Assembly: GCA_016704485.1 (NCBI GenBank) | Contig: JADJAA010000001.1 | Span: 248,001 to 312,000 of the forward strand | From: Flavobacteriales bacterium | Lineage (GTDB): Bacteria; Bacteroidota; Bacteroidia; Flavobacteriales_F; PHOS-HE28 | Reading direction: 5' to 3' | Length of the DNA: 64,000 nucleotides | In this document: in pieces, positions 1-9,390 of the stretch | Layout: each line of letters begins with the position of its first letter | How positions within the stretch are numbered: the first letter of the stretch is position 1 | Position numbers and translations under genes: made by a program | Notes under the pieces: generated by a model | What the model saw: the letters and a program-made list of their open reading frames with translations, nothing else | Database searches by the model: none | Told to the model about the DNA's origin: nothing

Positions 1-58
1 GGAGCGGTACAGCGCGATCCTGAGGGCGTCCGGGCGAGACGCGAAATGGTCCTTGGTT

Positions 59-1000
59 TCAGGGGCTGAAGAATTCCCTAATGACCATATCCGCCTTACG
101 TTCAAAGACTTGTGGCGAAACACCGGCCTTCCGCATGGCTTTCAGCGACGTCGCGCCATCTGATTTCGAAAGCTTTCTTCCTTCATCGTCCATTTCCAAC
201 CGATGATGAAGAAAACGAACTTGCTCGAACTGTTCGAGACCTAATAGATCAGCGATATGAAGCTGGCAGGCAGTCGAGGCCAAGAGGTCCTTACCACGAA
301 CGATCCATGTAATCCCTTGGTCCAGGTCATCGGCCAACGAGGCCAGTTGATAGGCAACCCGAGGCATCTCGTTGCCTACTGAACGTTGACGGATCACGGG
401 GTCTCCCATAACGGATACCAGATCTACCAGTTCTGTTCTTCCGTTCAACCCATTGATCTCGATCATCGTTGGATCCATAACGTGAAGGCGCCAGGTGTTC
501 TCTAGTGCTTCCAATGAATGACCGACTGATCTACACGTTCCGGGATACCTCCCTTCCGCATTATGCTCCTGTAGTTGCGACCGCGTACACGTACAGCCAT
601 AGACAAGGCCCGTTGATCGCAATTCTTTCGCCATTAGGCCATAACGTTCCAATCGCATTTGCTGCGACCAATTCATTAAATGATCATCCGGACCGGTCGG
701 GCCGCTCTGCCACTCGATCCCTAACCAATCCAATGAGCGGAAAATATCTTCCACATACTCCGTTCTCACGCGTTCCGCGTCCAGGTCATCTATTCGTAAG
801 TGAATGCTGCTACCTAGAACTTGCGCAAGTTTCGATGTGATCAGGAAATTGATGGCGTTCCCAGCATGTAAGTAACCACTTGGTGTTGGTGCTATTCGCG
901 TTCGACCACCACGCGGCAGGTCATGGTCTTCCAATTGAAAAGATGTGGTCTGGGGTGCCAAAGTGATGTGCCTATGGACAAGTAGAGCAAAGAACCACAC
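59..1000 (-). CDS. gluQ: Glutamyl-Q tRNA(Asp) synthetase-like protein
   Basis: Probable truncated glutamyl-tRNA synthetase that activates glutamate and attaches it to the queuosine base of tRNA-Asp in the cytosol. Only the Rossmann catalytic core is present: 313 codons, about the size of GluQ and much shorter than full GltX, with no anticodon-binding domain. Seen in the sequence: RTRIAPTPSGYLHAGN holds the HIGH-type motif (HAGN), YGCTCTRSQ followed by a downstream TCR fits the GluQ zinc site, and KLSKS is the KMSKS-type loop. The frame opens at GTG 1000; there is no ATG before the catalytic core, and a TTG about 20 codons in is an alternative start, so the N terminus is uncertain. It lies downstream of two tRNA genes on the same strand. 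The function is inferred from motifs; a GltX-like enzyme that has lost its C terminus is the alternative. Confidence 0.8.
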   Translation of the reverse strand: MWFFALLVHRHITLAPQTTSFQLEDHDLPRGGRTRIAPTPSGYLHAGNAINFLITSKLAQVLGSSIHLRIDDLDAERVRTEYVEDIFRSLDWLGIEWQSGPTGPDDHLMNWSQQMRLERYGLMAKELRSTGLVYGCTCTRSQLQEHNAEGRYPGTCRSVGHSLEALENTWRLHVMDPTMIEINGLNGRTELVDLVSVMGDPVIRQRSVGNEMPRVAYQLASLADDLDQGITWIVRGKDLLASTACQLHIADLLGLEQFEQVRFLHHRLEMDDEGRKLSKSDGATSLKAMRKAGVSPQVFERKADMVIREFFSP

Positions 1001-1078
1001 TGAAACTCTTCAGATGTAAACTTCTGAAGCCCTTGCCTTTGCGTGTCTGGAGAATCAGCCAGATCGCAGCTAAGAATG

Positions 1079-1163
1079 TACCCGGGGCGGGACTTGAACC
1101 CGCACAGCCCTTACGGACCAAGGGATTTTAAGTCCCTCGTGTCTACCATTTCACCACCCGGGT
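1079..1163 (-). tRNA. tRNA-Leu (anticodon UAA)
   Basis: On the minus strand the 7-bp acceptor stem ACCCGGG/CCCGGGT closes around a standard D arm, an anticodon arm whose loop carries TAA between GGGAC and its partner strand, a long class II variable arm and a T arm with GGTTCAAGTCC. The long variable arm and anticodon give leucine. The discriminator base is A and CCA is not encoded. It follows the tRNA-Gly on the same strand with a terminator-like hairpin between them. Confidence 0.95.
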
Positions 1164-1198
1164 AAGGGGTATTCGCTAGAAAGACCAACGAACAACGG

Positions 1199-1234
1199 TC
1201 AAAAATAACGATGCCCCCCATTTCGGGAGGCATC
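1199..1234 (-). terminator. Intrinsic terminator after tRNA-Gly
   Basis: On the minus strand GATGCCTCCC and GGGGGGCATC form a GC-rich stem with a short loop. The stem is followed by GTTATTTTTG, a T-rich tail. It sits immediately after the encoded CCA of tRNA-Gly and before tRNA-Leu. Confidence 0.7.
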
Positions 1235-1310
<76 letters not shown>

Positions 1311-1351
1311 AATACGATCACTTTGGCAACTTGCCGCCGCGAATTGGGCTG

Positions 1352-1359
1352 CAAATATA
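1352..1359 (-). promoter_or_regulatory. Bacteroidota -7 element for the tRNA genes
   Basis: TATATTTG followed by C on the minus strand matches the Bacteroidota sigma consensus TAnnTTTG. It lies about 40 bases before tRNA-Gly and just after the mutS stop. No clear -33 TTG was seen. Confidence 0.5.
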
Positions 1360-1379
1360 GCATGTCTTTTTATTTCCGA

Positions 1380-4034
1380 TCACACCTTGCTCAACTTTGA
1401 CTTCTTTGGATGGACCAATCGCTTGATCTCATTCAACTTTAGTAACGCCTCTACCGGTGTAAGCGTGTCAATATCAAGGCTCGTGATCTCATCCCTGATC
1501 CTTTCCAGCGCAGGATCATCCAACTGGAAAATGCTCAACTGCAGCTCTCGGCCCATTCCTTCTATGTCCTTTGGAACAACGTGTGGACCGGTCCGATCAT
1601 CATTCCCACCTAAATTTCCAGCATGGCTTTTCTCCAAATGTGACAATACTTTCTTAGCACGGAGAATTACCCTTTTGGGCATGCCGGCCATCTCGGCAAC
1701 ATGGATCCCAAAGCTTCTATCGCTACCTCCCGGTTCCAATGTTCGGAGGAACAACACTTTTCCATCGACTTCACGCACTGCAACATTGGCATTGCGGATC
1801 CTTGGGAATGTTGCGGCCATTTCATTCAACTCATGATAGTGCGTCGCAAAAAGCGTTTTCGGACGACCTACTTCCTCGTGCAAATACTCGGCAATTGCCC
1901 ATGCAATGGAGATACCATCATAGGTGCTTGTTCCCCGGCCGATCTCATCCAACAAGACCAATGACCGATCGCTCAAGTTATTGAGAATACTGGCCGTTTC
2001 GTTCATTTCCACCATGAACGTACTCTCACCGGTGGAAAGATTATCACTGGCACCAACACGCGTAAAGACACGATCAATGATGCCCATTTCCGCAGCTTCG
2101 GCCGGCACATAACTACCTACCTGTGCCATGAGAACAGTCAAGGCTGTTTGCCGCAACAAGGCCGATTTACCGCTCATATTAGGACCGGTTATCACCACCA
2201 TTTGTTGATCGTTCGGATCCAAGAGAACATTGTTCGCAACATACGGAACCCCAGGAGCCAACTGTTGTTCGATCACGGGATGTCTTCCGCCGGTGATATT
2301 CAAGACCTTGCCATCGTTGAACACTGGTCGGTTATAACGGAACGCAATAGCATTCAACGCAAATGCGCGTAGCACATCCAATGATGCCAAGCCAGCTGCG
2401 GCGGTCCGCACTTTGCCTACCACCTGTATGATCTCGTCGATCAACCCACCGTAGATCTCCGCCTCCAACGCCAAAATGCGCTCCTCCGCTCCTAGAATGC
2501 GCTCCTCCAAGCTCTTCAGTTCATCGGTTATATAGCGTTCGGCACCTACAAGTGTTTGTTTACGGACCCATTCCGGTGGCACCTTATCCCGATGGGTATG
2601 ACGCACTTCCAAATAATAACCGAACACGTTGTTGAAACCCACTTTAAGCGAGGTGATGCCGGAACGTTCGCTTTCACGTCGTTGCACGTCCAACAATAAT
2701 TCCTTCGCATGTGTACTGGTATGGCGCAATTCGTCCAATTCCTTACTTACACCCTCCCTCACTACCCCGCCTTTATTCACTGCGACCGGCGTGGATAATT
2801 CTATAATGCTTGCGATCCGTTCCGCTATTGCCAATGGTGGATCGATCGATTTCGCTGCAATCAACAAAGCACCCTTCTCATCACTCAAGCGTAGTCGGAT
2901 CTTCTCAGCGGCTTGCAATGCATGGTGCATCTGTAGCGCTTCCCTCGGATTAATGCGCCCTGCAGCTGCCTTACCGGCGAGACGCTCCAGATCACTGATC
3001 CGATCAAGCTCCATACCGATCTCATCGCTTAATTCTCCACCCTCGACAAACGCCTGAACGCGATCCAAACGTTGTTCAATCTCAGTTCGATCCAACAATG
3101 GCAGCAGGATCCAGCGTTTCAACGAACGTGACCCCATTGGCGTAACACACGTATCCATTGCTTGGAGCAAGGTGCGCGCACCCTCATTCACGGGTGTGAT
3201 CAGTTCCAGATTGCGAACAGTAAAGCGGTCCAACCCAAGATGGGCTTCCGGCCGGATCCAAGAGATCCGATCAATGTGGGACACTCGTTCATGACGCGTT
3301 TCACCCAGATAATGCAGTATCGCACCTGCTGCACGCTGTCCCAATTTCAGTTCTTCAATACCGAAGCCCTTCAAGCTGGACGTACTGAATTGCCGCAATA
3401 ATCGCTCCCGCGCGAAATCATCCGTAAACGCCCAATCGTCAAGCGGGAAGGTCCTTTCCTGTGCAATGCATGCCGCGATCACCGCATCATTTCCACCTTT
3501 GGGAACAAGCAACTCACTTGGTGCATGGCCAGCAAGCAATTTCTTCACTTGTTCAGCATCATCTTCAGCCACAAGGAACTCGCCCGTTGTAACATCCAGG
3601 AATGCGATACCATATCGACCATCCTTCCCGCAAACGGACGCGAGCCAATTGTTGCTACGCTGATCGATCAGGTCATCACTGAACGAAACTCCGGGTGTAA
3701 CTACTTCAGTAACACCGCGTTTTACGATGGTCTTTGTTGTCTTCGGATCCTCCAACTGATCACAGATCGCAACTCGGTATCCGCCACGTACCAATTTAGG
3801 CAAGTAATTATCCAAACTGTGGTGGGGAAACCCGGCCAATTCCATTTCTGAATTTCCCCCGTTGTTCCGCTTCGTCAACGTGATCCCGAGCACACGGGCT
3901 GTAATGACTGCATCGCTCCCGAACGTTTCGTAAAAATCGCCGACCCTGAAGAGCAGTATGGCATCCGGATACTTCTCTTTGATGCCGTTGAATTGCGTCA
4001 TCAATGGGGTTTCCGAGCTTTTTACTTTGGCCAT
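1380..4034 (-). CDS. mutS: DNA mismatch repair protein MutS
   Basis: Mismatch-recognition ATPase that clamps on mispaired DNA and recruits MutL. At 884 residues it has full family length. Seen: the N-terminal mismatch-binding motif FYE at residues 34-36 (Phe34 stacks on the mismatch, Glu36 contacts it), central core and clamp regions, Walker A GPNMSGKS at 617-624 (Ser in place of the second Gly of GPNMGGKS), Walker B LVLLDE near 692, the signature STGESTF and FATHYHEL near the ATPase end. The ATG start at 4034 gives MAKVKSSETPLM, a normal N terminus for the family. It is divergently oriented from the SpoU methyltransferase, with about 160 bases between them. Confidence 0.98.
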   Translation of the reverse strand: MAKVKSSETPLMTQFNGIKEKYPDAILLFRVGDFYETFGSDAVITARVLGITLTKRNNGGNSEMELAGFPHHSLDNYLPKLVRGGYRVAICDQLEDPKTTKTIVKRGVTEVVTPGVSFSDDLIDQRSNNWLASVCGKDGRYGIAFLDVTTGEFLVAEDDAEQVKKLLAGHAPSELLVPKGGNDAVIAACIAQERTFPLDDWAFTDDFARERLLRQFSTSSLKGFGIEELKLGQRAAGAILHYLGETRHERVSHIDRISWIRPEAHLGLDRFTVRNLELITPVNEGARTLLQAMDTCVTPMGSRSLKRWILLPLLDRTEIEQRLDRVQAFVEGGELSDEIGMELDRISDLERLAGKAAAGRINPREALQMHHALQAAEKIRLRLSDEKGALLIAAKSIDPPLAIAERIASIIELSTPVAVNKGGVVREGVSKELDELRHTSTHAKELLLDVQRRESERSGITSLKVGFNNVFGYYLEVRHTHRDKVPPEWVRKQTLVGAERYITDELKSLEERILGAEERILALEAEIYGGLIDEIIQVVGKVRTAAAGLASLDVLRAFALNAIAFRYNRPVFNDGKVLNITGGRHPVIEQQLAPGVPYVANNVLLDPNDQQMVVITGPNMSGKSALLRQTALTVLMAQVGSYVPAEAAEMGIIDRVFTRVGASDNLSTGESTFMVEMNETASILNNLSDRSLVLLDEIGRGTSTYDGISIAWAIAEYLHEEVGRPKTLFATHYHELNEMAATFPRIRNANVAVREVDGKVLFLRTLEPGGSDRSFGIHVAEMAGMPKRVILRAKKVLSHLEKSHAGNLGGNDDRTGPHVVPKDIEGMGRELQLSIFQLDDPALERIRDEITSLDIDTLTPVEALLKLNEIKRLVHPKKSKLSKV

Positions 4035-4071
4035 GTTATATTATTCATACTCCTTCCCATCGTAGAAAAAC

Positions 4072-4079
4072 TACTTTCG
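4072..4079 (+). promoter_or_regulatory. Possible -7 element upstream of the SpoU methyltransferase
   Basis: TACTTTCG followed by C, the TAnnTTCGC variant that recurs in this window before rightward genes. It lies about 115 bases before the start codon. Low certainty. Confidence 0.35.
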
Positions 4080-4193
4080 CCACCCGTATTGGACGCCTCT
4101 CCGAATGGTCTGAAGTAAGCCGGAAAGGTACTGCCACTGCTACCGTTTTTTACGTTCCATTAACTGCTTCTTTTCACTTTTTCCCAACAAATT

Positions 4194-4727
4194 ATGCCAT
4201 CCGGAGATCGTAAGCTTAGAATGGAAGAACTGGATAGACCAGCTCCAGCAGTAAACTTCGCGGCTCCTAAACGGCCTCTTATTGTATTGCTTGAGGATGT
4301 ACGCAGCAGGCATAATGTTGGTTCGATCTTCCGAACGGCTGATGCATTCGGTGCTGAGCGCGTGATACTCTGTGGATATACACCAAAGCCACCGCATCGC
4401 GAGATCGAGAAAACCGCGCTTGGGGCAACCGACTCCGTGCCTTGGGAACACGCACCGAATGCAAGAACAGCTGTTCAAAACCTTCAGAACCAAGGCTATA
4501 CAGTCTGGTCCGTAGAGCAGACCCTCAATGCTATCTCCTTGAACGAGATCAAAAGCGCTACAACACCGACCGCGGTCGTATTCGGAAATGAGTTGAACGG
4601 TGTTTCTGATGAAGTGATCCAGGTGTGTGATGGCAGCATAGTGATCCCTCAACACGGCAGTAAACACTCATTGAACGTCTCCGTATGTGCAGGGATCGTT
4701 CTTTGGTGGATGAGTTCACTTCATTGA
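4194..4727 (+). CDS. SpoU/TrmH family RNA 2'-O-methyltransferase
   Basis: S-adenosylmethionine-dependent ribose 2'-O-methyltransferase of the SPOUT (trefoil-knot) superfamily, probably acting on tRNA or rRNA. The 177-residue protein carries the three family motifs in order: NVGSIFRTADAFG (motif 1, with the catalytic-type Asn and Arg) near residues 41-53, VFGNELNGVSDEV (motif 2), and IVIPQHGSKHSLNVSVC (motif 3, forming the knot and cofactor site) near the C terminus. The N-terminal extension is short, so it lacks the substrate-binding domain of larger SpoU proteins. The exact target nucleotide cannot be read from sequence; TrmL-like and TrmH-like roles are both open. Confidence 0.92.
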   Translation: MPSGDRKLRMEELDRPAPAVNFAAPKRPLIVLLEDVRSRHNVGSIFRTADAFGAERVILCGYTPKPPHREIEKTALGATDSVPWEHAPNARTAVQNLQNQGYTVWSVEQTLNAISLNEIKSATTPTAVVFGNELNGVSDEVIQVCDGSIVIPQHGSKHSLNVSVCAGIVLWWMSSLH

Positions 4728-4841
4728 ATCACGAAAGTCGATCATAAAACGAGGCCCCAACAATTTATTCGTTTTACCAATGTTAACGGGCATCACAGAG
4801 CATTCACATAAATTTCCTGAAACCCTTTGAACAACCTTTCG

Positions 4842-4849
4842 TATTTTCG
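4842..4849 (+). promoter_or_regulatory. Possible -7 element upstream of the PorG-like gene
   Basis: TATTTTCG followed by C, a TAnnTTCGC match about 90 bases before the preferred ATG at 4938. No convincing -33 element. Confidence 0.35.
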
Positions 4850-4937
4850 CAGGATATGATGTTGGGATTTCTTTCAAGTGAAGTTGTTGTTGCCTAACAG
4901 AAACCGTCTATATTTGGCTGCGTCCGGACCGGCAACC

Positions 4938-5903
4938 ATGAACCGATCGTTAAAACGAAGTGCTCTTCTTATAGTCCTGGTCGGGTGCTTTGTCACTGGG
5001 CCGGTATTCGGACAGTACTTCCGCCAATCGAGCTATTGGAAATCACACCGTCACGAGATCTCCGGCGGTTTCGGTGTTGCCAATTTTTTAGGTGAATTGG
5101 GTGGAAGGAATGAGATAGGATCTCCATTCGTTTGGGATCTTGAATTCAGCCAGACACGACCTGCCGTCAGCCTTGCCTATCGTTACTTTCTCGCACGCAA
5201 AATGGCATTGCGAACTACGTTGGGTTATGGGATATTGGCCGGGAATGACAATCTGACCACAGAACTCTTCCGTAATAATCGGAATCTGAATTTCAAGACC
5301 GATCTGTTCGAGCTGAGCCTTGCTCTTGAATTCCACCTATTCAGCGAAGAACTTGGCCATGTTTACGATCTTAGAGGAGTGAAAGGCACTAAATCCTCTC
5401 GCGTTGGATTTTATGCTTTTGTTGGTGTTGGCGGTATCTATTTTGACCCTAAAGCGCAGTTCAATAATGCGTGGGTAAAACTTCGCCCGCTAGGTACGGA
5501 AGGCCAAGGATTACCAGGTGGTGCGGATCCGTATTCCAATTTCTCGGTCTCCATTCCAATGGGTGTTGGACTTCGTAAGGCGCTAAGCCGTTCATGGAGT
5601 TACGGTCTGGAATTGCAATATTCCAAGACCTTTACCGACTATATTGATGATGTCAGTACGAACTATTATGACGGCGACGCGCTAGCCGCAGCACATGGTC
5701 CTGAGGCCGCTTATTTGGCCAATCCGACCTTAAACAATGATGGGTTGGAATATGCTACTCTTGCTGGTCAGCAGCGTGGTGACCCCGACGATCTGGATGC
5801 ATTCCTATTCTTTAAACTGGAGGTCCACTATAAGATCTACAAATACAAGAGCAAGTCGAAAAAATACAGGTTCCGACTGCGAAGACAGAAGATCGTATTC
5901 TGA
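4938..5903 (+). CDS. DUF6089/PorG-like outer-membrane beta-barrel protein
   Basis: Predicted outer-membrane protein. The ATG at 4938 starts a clean Sec signal peptide (MNRSLKRSALLIVLVGCF, cleavage near VFGQ), so this start is preferred over an upstream ATG at 4878 that would bury it. The mature part has alternating hydrophobic/aromatic strands, with the opening HEISGGFGVANFLGELGG, RPAVSLAYRYFLARKMALR and the closing amphipathic strand typical of DUF6089 barrels. The C terminus is strongly basic (KYKSKSKKYRFRLRRQK), which is unusual for a barrel end. Family members include PorG, a T9SS accessory protein; whether this copy serves secretion is inference. It is monocistronic, with a terminator directly after it. 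Confidence 0.75.
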   Translation: MNRSLKRSALLIVLVGCFVTGPVFGQYFRQSSYWKSHRHEISGGFGVANFLGELGGRNEIGSPFVWDLEFSQTRPAVSLAYRYFLARKMALRTTLGYGILAGNDNLTTELFRNNRNLNFKTDLFELSLALEFHLFSEELGHVYDLRGVKGTKSSRVGFYAFVGVGGIYFDPKAQFNNAWVKLRPLGTEGQGLPGGADPYSNFSVSIPMGVGLRKALSRSWSYGLELQYSKTFTDYIDDVSTNYYDGDALAAAHGPEAAYLANPTLNNDGLEYATLAGQQRGDPDDLDAFLFFKLEVHYKIYKYKSKSKKYRFRLRRQKIVF

Positions 5904-5923
5904 TCTAGTACTCTTAAAATTTC

Positions 5924-5953
5924 AAAGGCCCTGCTTCTGTGGGGCCTTTTTTT
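5924..5953 (+). terminator. Intrinsic terminator after the PorG-like gene
   Basis: AAAGGCCC and GGGGCCTTTTTTT form a stem around the loop TGCTTCTGT, with a run of T at the 3' side. Placed 20 bases after the stop codon. Confidence 0.85.
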
Positions 5954-6389
5954 GATATCGATTTTTCTGGAATACATTGACACAATTCCGCTTTGAACTA
6001 AAAGGGCCAACGTACAGATCGGCTGGTAATAAATGGCGATCATCACAATGGAATTAGATGCGGAATGCCGCGTGAAAATGGCAACTCCTCTTGACGAATT
6101 ATCTATCTAGGGGAAACGAAAGACACACCTCTATGAAACCAGAACCTCTGACCAGCAAGAATATGGTCGGCTGGATCAAGAGCGTATGTTCAGTCATAAC
6201 TACCATTGCGAATTGCCGGATCATGGTCCTCTCTTGATCTAGGCGAATGAGGTCTACTACATATTCTAAGGTAGACCAAGAAGCAAAAGGATCGATCAGC
6301 ATTGCCTATGGATCCCAGATTCGCCCTGACCGAATTCGTTATCCAGAACCAATTTTGTCGGACATTATCGACCACGGGGCATACTCATT
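5954..6389. other. Intergenic stretch without a recognisable gene
   Basis: Between two convergent transcription units and bounded by their terminators. The short frames here have no start context, recognisable motif or sensible composition. A small GTCTAC/GTAGAC inverted pair near 6252-6277 is the only structure seen. No function is proposed. Confidence 0.5.
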
Positions 6390-6420
6390 GAAAAAGCCCT
6401 CGCTTTCGGCGAGGGCTTCT
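6390..6420 (-). terminator. Terminator after the TPR lipoprotein gene
   Basis: AAGCCCTCGC and GCGAGGGCTT form a near-perfect stem around TTTCG. On the minus strand the stem is followed by TTTTTC, suiting the leftward gene ending at 6440. Confidence 0.85.
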
Positions 6421-6439
6421 TCTAAATTTCACTGAATGA

Positions 6440-8161
6440 TCAAAGTCCCAATTGGCCTTTGAATGCGCGGAATTCAAGATCTTTCATTGCCTTGTCGCGT
6501 AAGCTTGCATCTTTCTGCACCGCCATGCCGATATGGTTGCGAACACCGTCGCCGTTATTAGAGCGTGCTGCAATGATCGCCGCCAGGTAATGGCCCATTG
6601 CGCTATCGCTATCCGGGCTACCTTCCAATAGAGTACCTGCCGCTGCTGCATCTCCGCCCAACATTTTTGCCAGTGCTGAGTTGAATGTTTTCTCACCACC
6701 CATGTTGCCTACTGCGGCACTGTAATCTCCGTTCTGAATGTCGATCAGGCCTTGATTGTACTTAACCTCAGGACCCGCCGACATAGCCTTCTTGAACAGA
6801 TCGCTTGCTGCTTTGCGATCACCGTTCAAACGCGCAACAACGCCTAGGTTATTTGTGCTGAATGGATTGTCTTGGATGCCGTTCGCTTTTTCGAACTGAG
6901 TCTTAGCCTCGGCCAACTTGTTCTGCATCATATAGATCATGCCAACATTGTTTGCACCACGGAAATCCGTAGGATGAACTCGTTCCGCTTCCTTATAGAT
7001 ACGTGCCTTCTCATTCAGGTCAGTGGTCAAGGTTGCTGCAAACAAAAGTTCTTCAACATTCAATGAATCCGGTTGTGTACGGCTCATCTCCGTAAGCTGT
7101 TCATCCGTTTTACCAACCAGGTCGAAGTTCAACTTCATTTCACTGCGGCGCAATTGAGGCAGGATCTCTTCAGCGATCTCCTTATATGTAGCAGCCATGT
7201 TCTTGATCTCTGACTCACGCTTAGCAACATCAGGATACATCTCCAACACGCGCAAGACCAGTTCTTTATCAGGAACGGTGCTACTTGCCTGCATTGCATT
7301 TTTGAACCCATCCCAGTCCTCTCCACGTGCGTTCAATGTGTAGAACGCATCAACCTTGGCGCTATCCACCTTGGCACGTTTGAAATCTCCTTTGGCCCAA
7401 TTCATTGCGCTTTTTGCACGGTCATCAGCCAAATTCTCATTTAGACTTAGCTCGCCTTCAGGGCTGGCCCAAGCATCAATGGTCATTCCTTTCACCTGGA
7501 TATTGCCTTTTGCAGCAAAACCTTTAATGAAATCAGCCATTGCTTTGATGTCCGCATCTTTTATTTCCGTTGACCGAACTGAACTTGAATTAACCAGGTA
7601 ATTCAAAGTTGCATCCTGTGAATGGCTCGTGATCCGTTGGAATGCATCCTTACCGATCAACACCTTATCGTCATTCAACATTAAGTAAGGCGTGGTAATA
7701 ACACCATCGGCGAGCTTGAATTTCTCGAATTGTAGCTCCTTCTTACCCTCTTTTCCTTGCTTTCCGAGGATATTCACATAAAGCTCGCTCTCTGCCATGC
7801 TAGGCGTGAAAGCCACTTTGTGTGTATAGGTATAAGCCTTTCCCGTCTCGTAGGGTATCACGGTATTGTTTCCAACAGCCTTTTCACCTTGGAAGAAGAC
7901 GGTCTTATAAGGTGTTTCCCCTCCTGTATAGGTCAATGTCGGAGTAACTTCCGCAAAGGCCTTCTTGTAGAAATATTTCGGCGGGAAATTTCCATTGATA
8001 TTCACCTCAACAGAATCCCCTTGAACGATCAATGGATCGGGATTTATCGTGTATTTAATTGTAGCCACATTCTTGTTCATTTTCTTGATGCCACCGCATC
8101 CTGCGAACATCAGTGCAGAGAGAGACAAGACTGACAGGGCCTTTAAGTGCCGCTTTTCCAT
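6440..8161 (-). CDS. Lipoprotein with OmpA-like segment and TPR repeats
   Basis: 573-residue predicted outer-membrane lipoprotein of unknown specific function. Seen: a lipoprotein signal peptide with lipobox FAGC at residues 19-22; a beta-rich middle region; an OmpA-like segment around 215-265 with IDAWASPEGELSLNENLADDRA, in which the ASPEG...N..LA..RA pattern resembles the peptidoglycan-binding motif; and tetratricopeptide-type helical repeats from about 370 onward (for example ANNVGMIYMMQNKLAEAKTQF). Related Bacteroidota proteins pair an OmpA-like fold with TPRs in the cell envelope. A role in tethering a complex to peptidoglycan is inference. Monocistronic, with a strong terminator. Confidence 0.7.
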   Translation of the reverse strand: MEKRHLKALSVLSLSALMFAGCGGIKKMNKNVATIKYTINPDPLIVQGDSVEVNINGNFPPKYFYKKAFAEVTPTLTYTGGETPYKTVFFQGEKAVGNNTVIPYETGKAYTYTHKVAFTPSMAESELYVNILGKQGKEGKKELQFEKFKLADGVITTPYLMLNDDKVLIGKDAFQRITSHSQDATLNYLVNSSSVRSTEIKDADIKAMADFIKGFAAKGNIQVKGMTIDAWASPEGELSLNENLADDRAKSAMNWAKGDFKRAKVDSAKVDAFYTLNARGEDWDGFKNAMQASSTVPDKELVLRVLEMYPDVAKRESEIKNMAATYKEIAEEILPQLRRSEMKLNFDLVGKTDEQLTEMSRTQPDSLNVEELLFAATLTTDLNEKARIYKEAERVHPTDFRGANNVGMIYMMQNKLAEAKTQFEKANGIQDNPFSTNNLGVVARLNGDRKAASDLFKKAMSAGPEVKYNQGLIDIQNGDYSAAVGNMGGEKTFNSALAKMLGGDAAAAGTLLEGSPDSDSAMGHYLAAIIAARSNNGDGVRNHIGMAVQKDASLRDKAMKDLEFRAFKGQLGL

Positions 8162-8263
8162 GAATTCGATCCGTTTTTCGGGTTTTCGAGTGCAAGTATA
8201 AATACTTATTCGGCTACCATCGTATTCCTATTTTACACAGTTGTTGACAGTCAAACGTTCGAT

Positions 8264-8914
8264 TCACAGTGTTACCACGCTATACCCGGTTGCACGCGGC
8301 TCTAAAAGCAATTCGACGAACCGCTCATAGGCATCGATATCTTTCAGAAGATCACTACCTCCAAGGTCCACTACAAGCGCACTTTGTACTGAATATTTCT
8401 GTAAATGATCCAAATAACGTTCTTGCAATCGATCCAAATAATCGACGCTGATCTGTTGTTCATAACTCCTGCCTCTCGTACGGATCCGTTCACGCACTCG
8501 GTCCATACTTAAATGCAAATAGACCACAAGCTCTGGTTTCGGCAGGTCCTTGTACATGATACTGTATAGATCCTTGAACAATGCGGCCTCATCAGTAGGT
8601 AATGTGACACTTGCGAATACGAGGGATTTGCCCAACGAGTAATCCGCTACCGTGCATTCCGTGAATAGATCCTGTTCGGTAATACGCTTTAGTTGGTGGT
8701 ACCGTTGGGCCAAGAATGACAACTCCACTGAGAAGGCGTAACGGTCCGGTTCTTGATAGAATCGGGGTAAGAACGGATTATCATCGAATTCCTCCAATAC
8801 CAAACGGCCACTCCATTCCAACGCAAGACGCTTCGCCAAGGTGGTCTTACCAGCACCGATAAGTCCTTCAACGGCAATGTAGGTGTACGGAAGTGCTGAT
8901 CGTTTCACCTCCAT
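8264..8914 (-). CDS. Deoxynucleoside kinase (first of two paralogues)
   Basis: Cytosolic salvage kinase that phosphorylates deoxynucleosides with ATP. Seen: P-loop VEGLIGAGKTTLA near residue 15, EEFDDNPFLPRFY after it, an ERS/DRS-position segment TECTVADYSLGKSLVFA, and the lid region RIRTRGRSYEQQISVDYL with the family Arg and Glu residues. The start is set by the overlap TAATG at 8916-8912, where the folK stop TAA overlaps this ATG, showing translational coupling. A longer reading to 8986 would only add an unrelated tail. It is distinct in sequence from the second kinase at 16282. The base specificity cannot be read from the sequence. Confidence 0.88.
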   Translation of the reverse strand: MEVKRSALPYTYIAVEGLIGAGKTTLAKRLALEWSGRLVLEEFDDNPFLPRFYQEPDRYAFSVELSFLAQRYHQLKRITEQDLFTECTVADYSLGKSLVFASVTLPTDEAALFKDLYSIMYKDLPKPELVVYLHLSMDRVRERIRTRGRSYEQQISVDYLDRLQERYLDHLQKYSVQSALVVDLGGSDLLKDIDAYERFVELLLEPRATGYSVVTL

Positions 8915-9390
8915 TAGGAACGGCTTATCTTGCTTAGCAATTGAAGAACCGTAAAATGAAGCGTTGGATGAAGGGCATCCGGACAAATATCCGCCGCCGG
9001 AGACAAGGCGAATAAGCGTTCGTGCAATCTCGGGTGCGGGATCTGAAGTTCACTACTTTCCACAACCCGATTTCCGTACAACAGGATATCAATATCCAAT
9101 GTTCTTGAACCATATTCACCGCTCCCGGTCCGAATACGACCACCCTCTGATTCAATGTTCAAACAGATCTCAAGCAAATCAATCGGGGCCTTCTCCGTCC
9201 GTAAGATCAATGCTCTATTCAAGAAAAGCCGATCATCCTTAAAACCTACGGGCTCGGTCCAGTGGTCCCGACTTCGAGCGATCACGGAGCCAGTAGCTCG
9301 CGCCAATTTTTCTTCGGCTTCCCGAAGGTATTCGTGCGACTCACCCACGTTACCTCCCAGTAATAGGAGCACTTCATCATCGGCCAACAT
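8914..9390 (-). CDS. folK: 2-amino-4-hydroxy-6-hydroxymethyldihydropteridine pyrophosphokinase
   Basis: Folate-pathway enzyme that transfers pyrophosphate from ATP to 6-hydroxymethyl-dihydropterin. Seen: the N-terminal LLLLGGNVGES, the EPVGFKDDRLFLNRALIL segment, the signature GEYGSRTLDIDILLYG with the two metal-binding Asp residues (DID), and IPHPRLHERLFALSP. The ATG at 9390 gives MLADDEVLLLLGGN, the normal N terminus at about 158 residues; upstream in-frame codons are spurious. Its stop overlaps the start of the deoxynucleoside kinase (TAATG). Folate and dNTP supply are thus linked here, as they are again at thyA-folA further right. Confidence 0.93.
   Translation of the reverse strand: MLADDEVLLLLGGNVGESHEYLREAEEKLARATGSVIARSRDHWTEPVGFKDDRLFLNRALILRTEKAPIDLLEICLNIESEGGRIRTGSGEYGSRTLDIDILLYGNRVVESSELQIPHPRLHERLFALSPAADICPDALHPTLHFTVLQLLSKISRS

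Noticed and set aside
4140..4667. Leftward frame of about 175 codons
   Set aside because: Antisense to the SpoU methyltransferase, which carries all three motifs.
6099..6302. Short leftward frame in the 5954-6389 gap
   Set aside because: No start context, motif or codon bias; overlaps other equally open frames.
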